NCBI GenBank assembly: GCA_034440575.1
Contig: JAOTOL010001564.1
Coordinates: 1,818,569 to 1,882,568 of the forward strand
DNA from: Imbricaverruca yamaguchii
Lineage: Eukaryota; Arthropoda; Thecostraca; Neoverrucidae
Length of the DNA: 64,000 bases
Reading direction: 5' to 3'
Part shown: positions 60,181 through 64,000 of the stretch, piece after piece
How the letters are laid out: each line of letters starts with the position of its first letter
How positions within the stretch are numbered: the first letter of the stretch is position 1
Program-made: the position numbers and the translations under genes
The notes under the pieces: model-generated
What the model was told of the DNA's origin: nothing
Databases searched by the model: none
The model's input: the letters and a program-made list of their open reading frames with translations, nothing else

Positions 60181-60618
60181 ACATAACTGCAGTTGAGCCC
60201 ACCTGAGTCCTTGGTCATGAATTCCTGCATACTGCAGAGGGATGAAGCCGTTAAGCAAGTGTACTGTATGCCTGTGATTTCATTCTTGATCACATCTGTG
60301 TGCATATACTCTGACTGATAACCACAATGGTTGGGGTTTGCCCATGTAGGCTTTAATCATGTTCTAATTTTTGGGTCACCATAATTCGCGGGCTCCACTG
60401 TTGTACCTAAGGCTCGGGTTGTTGTACCTCAGTGTACTAATATGGTACTGTTAGTTAGGCAGGCAACGGACCTTTCTACGCGTTTGCATTTATACGGTAG
60501 TGCGGTGGTACTGTACTTCGCTGGTGTAGCTGTCCACGCCACATTCTAACCTGACCTGCCACATTACCTGACTCGTTGGTGCTGGATTGGTGTTGGCTTT
60601 CTAATCTAATAGTAAATG
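60181..60618. repeat. R block start after IR-D (IR-B type)
   Basis: The first bases after the stop (acataactgcag) match the IR-A and IR-C flank. From about 60325 (ccacaatgg, ttctaatttttgggtcaccata) the sequence follows the IR-B flank at 26490 onward. Confidence 0.82.
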
Positions 60619-61712
60619 AGGCATTCCAGAGTAATTGAACCGAAAATTTTCCAATTTGCTGTCTCACCATTGTTGATTTTCTTGAAAAGTTGTGTACCGG
60701 AGGTTTCAAGGGCGAACAGTTCATTTATGGTGAACAAAAAATTCAACAACAAATAATTTCCCAAGATACAGTCCTTGCAAGTTTCCCAAGGCCATTGAGG
60801 AGGCCTAACTTTGAAGACTCATAACTCCAAGGGCAAGAGAGCTATTTCATTGAACTTGTTTTTGTTGAATTGGAATGAATAAAGAACATGTTCTCTATCT
60901 CGGATTTTAGGTTGTCAACTTATTAGGTCACGTGACTTCGTGCCCAATTTTTGCGTCGTAACCTTGACCTTTTGGATGCTGAAATTAAAACTTTCGTGTG
61001 ATGAGCATTTCAGTCCCATTCAGGCCTTTCCATATATATAAATAAAAACGTCAGGTTCGACCTGCAAAAAGCACTTTTGGGTCTCGCAATGTTGACACAG
61101 CACGCTGTTTGGGACCCCTGCCCGCCGATAACTTCGCATCTAGTTGGCATACGGTGTCGAAGCGGTCCAGAGTGGCCCCTGATGACGAAACATGTCAGTT
61201 GTTTTCTGCTACACTGACATCAGATCACAAGGTCACATGACATTGGGCGTTTAAGGTTATCTAAGGTCACGAACACGTTCATGGCTGTAACTTCGCCCCT
61301 AACAACTTTGCCTTCGACGCTACTGTGTATGATTCAGAAAATCATGACTGCATGATGGGTGAGTGTGATGAGTGTCCCGGCGAGGAAGGTGTGATGAACA
61401 TCTTGAACATACTAATCGAAGAGCGAGACAATGACGACGTTGACAGTGAGGAGGATGTCCACTACAAGCGGTGGGACAGCACTGACCGCTGCAAGGTCCA
61501 AGAAATCGTCGCAAGCCAGGGCGAATGCATCGAGAGACTGAGCTCCCCCATAGTGAAGCTGACAAGTCATCACTTCGATGCGAAAGCTCAGTCAACGCAC
61601 TTCAAGCATCTGAAGGAGACCGTTAAAAATGTCGAAGTTATTGTCCAGGGAAATTTTGCCGAGAACGTCTCCTCCGTGGTGCTGGATGTCGCCCAAGGTT
61701 TTCACTGGGACA
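60619..61712 (+). mobile_element. TE2 left part, copy 2 (cut off)
   Basis: Collinear with 26789-27872, and ends abruptly after gggacac. Everything from the middle of the transposase through the LINE to position 34318 of the partner is missing. Confidence 0.88.
61325..61712 (+). pseudogene. TE2 transposase-like fragment, copy 2
   Basis: About 129 codons match 27487-27872, including the GECDECP segment and the first acidic block, here QGNFAEN (Asn in place of Asp). It then runs into unrelated T-rich sequence. It is non-functional. Confidence 0.85.
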
Positions 61713-62095
61713 CTTTTTTTTTCTTTTTGTCTTGGGGAACGTGTTGGATGCTGTACTGCTATACGAGTTGTTTGAGTATAGTTTCATTGAGTTTTATCAG
61801 TATTGCTATGTGTTGTACCTACTAGTGGGTGAAAGAAAAATGTCTGTCCACGCCTAGAAAATCTTGCCTCAGTAAACGCTAGTCCTTCAACAAGTCCAGG
61901 ACCAGGCAGGTCGAGCTCACCACAGGTGAAATAGTAACTGAACCAGGAATTGGGTGTCAAGACAAGCAGGGCAACACCAATATGCGTTTCACTGGTTCCT
62001 GGCCTTGTCAATGATGCGATATTCTTTTGGCTGATGTGATGCCACTCAATAGTTGATTTACCCACATCAATGTCATCTGCCTTAAATATGGGACC
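61713..62095. repeat. R block end (unit U5')
   Basis: Joined to TE2 at the deletion point, and collinear with 34318-34690. Confidence 0.82.
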
Positions 62096-63730
62096 ATACC
62101 ACCACTCCTTCCCATTCTCTCCTTTCAAATCCAATGTTCAGAAGCTCATGGATGTTACATGCTTCGACTCTGAACTGCAGTAATTCAATGTCACCAGTCC
62201 TGACTCCTGCGTGCTGAGAACGGTGGAATTTCTGCGGGCAGGGATGTGTCCCGGCGGCCCAACTGAGCTGACATTATACATGTCAGGCAAGTACGATGGA
62301 AACCTGCATGTATATATTGTCGAAATATGGGATATAGTGGTGCTTCAGTTCCCCTTTGAGACCGCGCTGGGGCAAAGAATACGTCCAATGTTTATCTGCA
62401 CTCAGCATTCATCATTGACCTGTTTACTTGGCTTTTAGAGCAGGAAGTCTCTGAATAGGCACACGAAGTGACTCGACCCCTTTGTTCCCTGTAGCGATTA
62501 ATTGATTCAGCGTATTCATTGAGGTACCCCACATAACAGCGAGCCACTGACAATTCGAGTACGCTTCTTTGTCAGTGTCTGTGCAGTGGCCGCACGGACC
62601 GGACAACCGGAGAGTGAGCCACGAACGGTAAGGCGGGTAGACGAACATATCATTGTCACACAGAGAATATCCAAAGCGGTTTCCTTGCGAGCAGCAGCAA
62701 GCGATACGAGGTAGCGCTAGTCCGCCTGACGTCGCTGTTGGTACATCCGTTGGTTATCTTTTGGTTCACATTTCTAGTCTGGTCAAATCAAATCCCCGCG
62801 TCATGACGTCATTTCTAGAGGCATGGTGGTGGACCCGGATGAAGTAGCCTTTTCTTCTTGTGTTAATGAACTCAGATAGATAGCATATTATGGCTTTGCA
62901 AGCCACCCCCCAGAACCAACCGAACGGATTCTTTCGGAACACTCGGGGTTCTTTTTTGTCCTATTCAAATATGACAGCACTGTACAACATCATGCTGGCT
63001 TCTCTTTCAATTCGTTCCTTCTTTGCTTTGTTTAGGTATCGCTGGCTTACGACTATCTTTTGGAAAAAAACAGTGTCAGCAGTTGCAAATGTCGCCATGA
63101 GATTGCTGTACTTTTGCAACAGTCACTCTGGCACGTTTGAACCGAGGCACTCTGGCAGTGCCACAAGCCGTAATGACGCACACTCACCAAGTTTTGACGA
63201 AGTGCTGCTAGTCTCCCGGTCAGAATGGCTGAATATTCGCTGGAGTAAGATTAAAACACTATGCGGATATAGACGGCGAACCCTTGGCATTCAAATCGGT
63301 ATATTCAGCATCAGTTATCTGGCGTATGGATACAATAGCGGGTTTCACCTAAGTATGTCCTGAGTAATGAGTTCATAACCTGTTTTATGTTTATCATCTT
63401 TAGGCTGATGAGTGGCTTCAGGGTATTATCTTCGGCGTATCTTCTGTTGATCTTCGTTATTATGTTTGGTCTATCTTCTGTTATCTTCGGTTTATCGGCT
63501 CTTATTTGATATTTTATGTAATATCAACTTCAAGATCTAGTTGTTTCCGCTTTACCTTCATTTTCATCCTACCTGTATGCTATATGACCTTGATTACTTC
63601 ATTCGCTTTACGTCTATACATTCGCTTACCTAGAATATCTCTACATGTGCAAGTAGTGCTTGCCTGCAGTGGGAAGGTACATCAATAAAATCAAGAAAGC
63701 GCATCTGATTTACCTGGAAAATTGAATTTG
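62096..63730. repeat. S block (unit U5')
   Basis: Collinear with 34691-36310 with few differences. It lacks the MITE. No gene is supported. Confidence 0.8.
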
Positions 63731-64000
63731 ACATAAAAATGTGAATTTACCTAAGGTAAAGTTTTCAAAATATGATGATTAAAAAAAGCAGCATTTCTCC
63801 GAAGCTGGCCGCCTGATGTCGAAGAGCGTGGCTGAGATGACACATTTGGACCCGCTAGTGAATGCATCATAATTACAGAGGCGACTAGCCACCACAAAAT
63901 GCCATGTCTAAGAGTCCACTGCTCCTGAACATATCTAGTTGAACTTTGGACACCAACATGTCCCTCGTCTCGTATCTCAGCATATAGTTACCTAATTTTA
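63731..64000. repeat. T block start (unit U5'), cut by window end
   Basis: Collinear with 36330-36593. In the partner unit, IR-C starts 601 bp further on. Confidence 0.85.

Overview
The window is eukaryotic and most likely arthropod, probably crustacean. The reasons are single-exon ionotropic-receptor (IR) type chemoreceptor genes in tandem, hAT-like and other DNA transposons, CR1-like LINEs and tRNA-derived SINEs, with no operons or ribosome-binding-site logic. I cannot name the species. The only non-mobile protein-coding genes I can support are four long IR open reading frames, all on the + strand: IR-A (13413-15194), IR-B (24557-26350), IR-C (37194-38975) and IR-D (58399-60180). There are also two 3' IR fragments (8760-9281 and 53755-54302).

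The whole window is one degenerate tandem array. Each unit is [S block]-[T block]-[IR gene]-[R block], about 6 kb before insertions, where R is the IR 3' flank and S and T are upstream non-coding blocks. From left to right: U1 (about 181-7870; IR lost), U2 (7871-11062; only an IR 3' fragment), U3 (11262-17110; IR-A), U4 (17111-34690; IR-B), U5 (34691-44636; IR-C), then U1' (44430-52860), U2' (52861-56047), U3' (56247-60180; IR-D) and U5' (62096 to the end). U1-U3 are repeated as U1'-U3', so the array is a higher-order repeat of about 44.4 kb. In the second copy most of U4 is missing, because IR-D is followed by the 3' flank that belongs to IR-B. The layout predicts another IR gene about 600 bp beyond the right edge.

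Mobile elements account for most of the length differences between units, and paralogous units supply empty sites or target duplications for many of them. They are: a TTAA-flanked MITE (212-873 and 44641-45308); hAT-1 with an 8-bp duplication (3400-7238, transposase open; 47865-51650, transposase broken); hAT-2 with an 8-bp duplication (39256-42971); TE1, a 4.36-kb element with long inverted repeats, a 5-bp duplication and a transposase-like protein I cannot place in a named superfamily (19075-23434); TE2, a truncated relative of TE1 (26789-33435) that hosts a CR1-like LINE; a second LINE 3' fragment (52107-52686); five copies of one tRNA-derived SINE; and two copies of another.

The most interesting biology is in the IR paralogs. 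The membrane segments and C-terminus are nearly identical between IR-A and IR-C, while the two ligand-binding lobes (S1 and S2) differ at roughly a quarter to a third of residues. This suggests receptor diversification by lobe-specific divergence or conversion inside an actively rearranging array. All comparisons were made by eye from the sequence; no alignment or database search was run.
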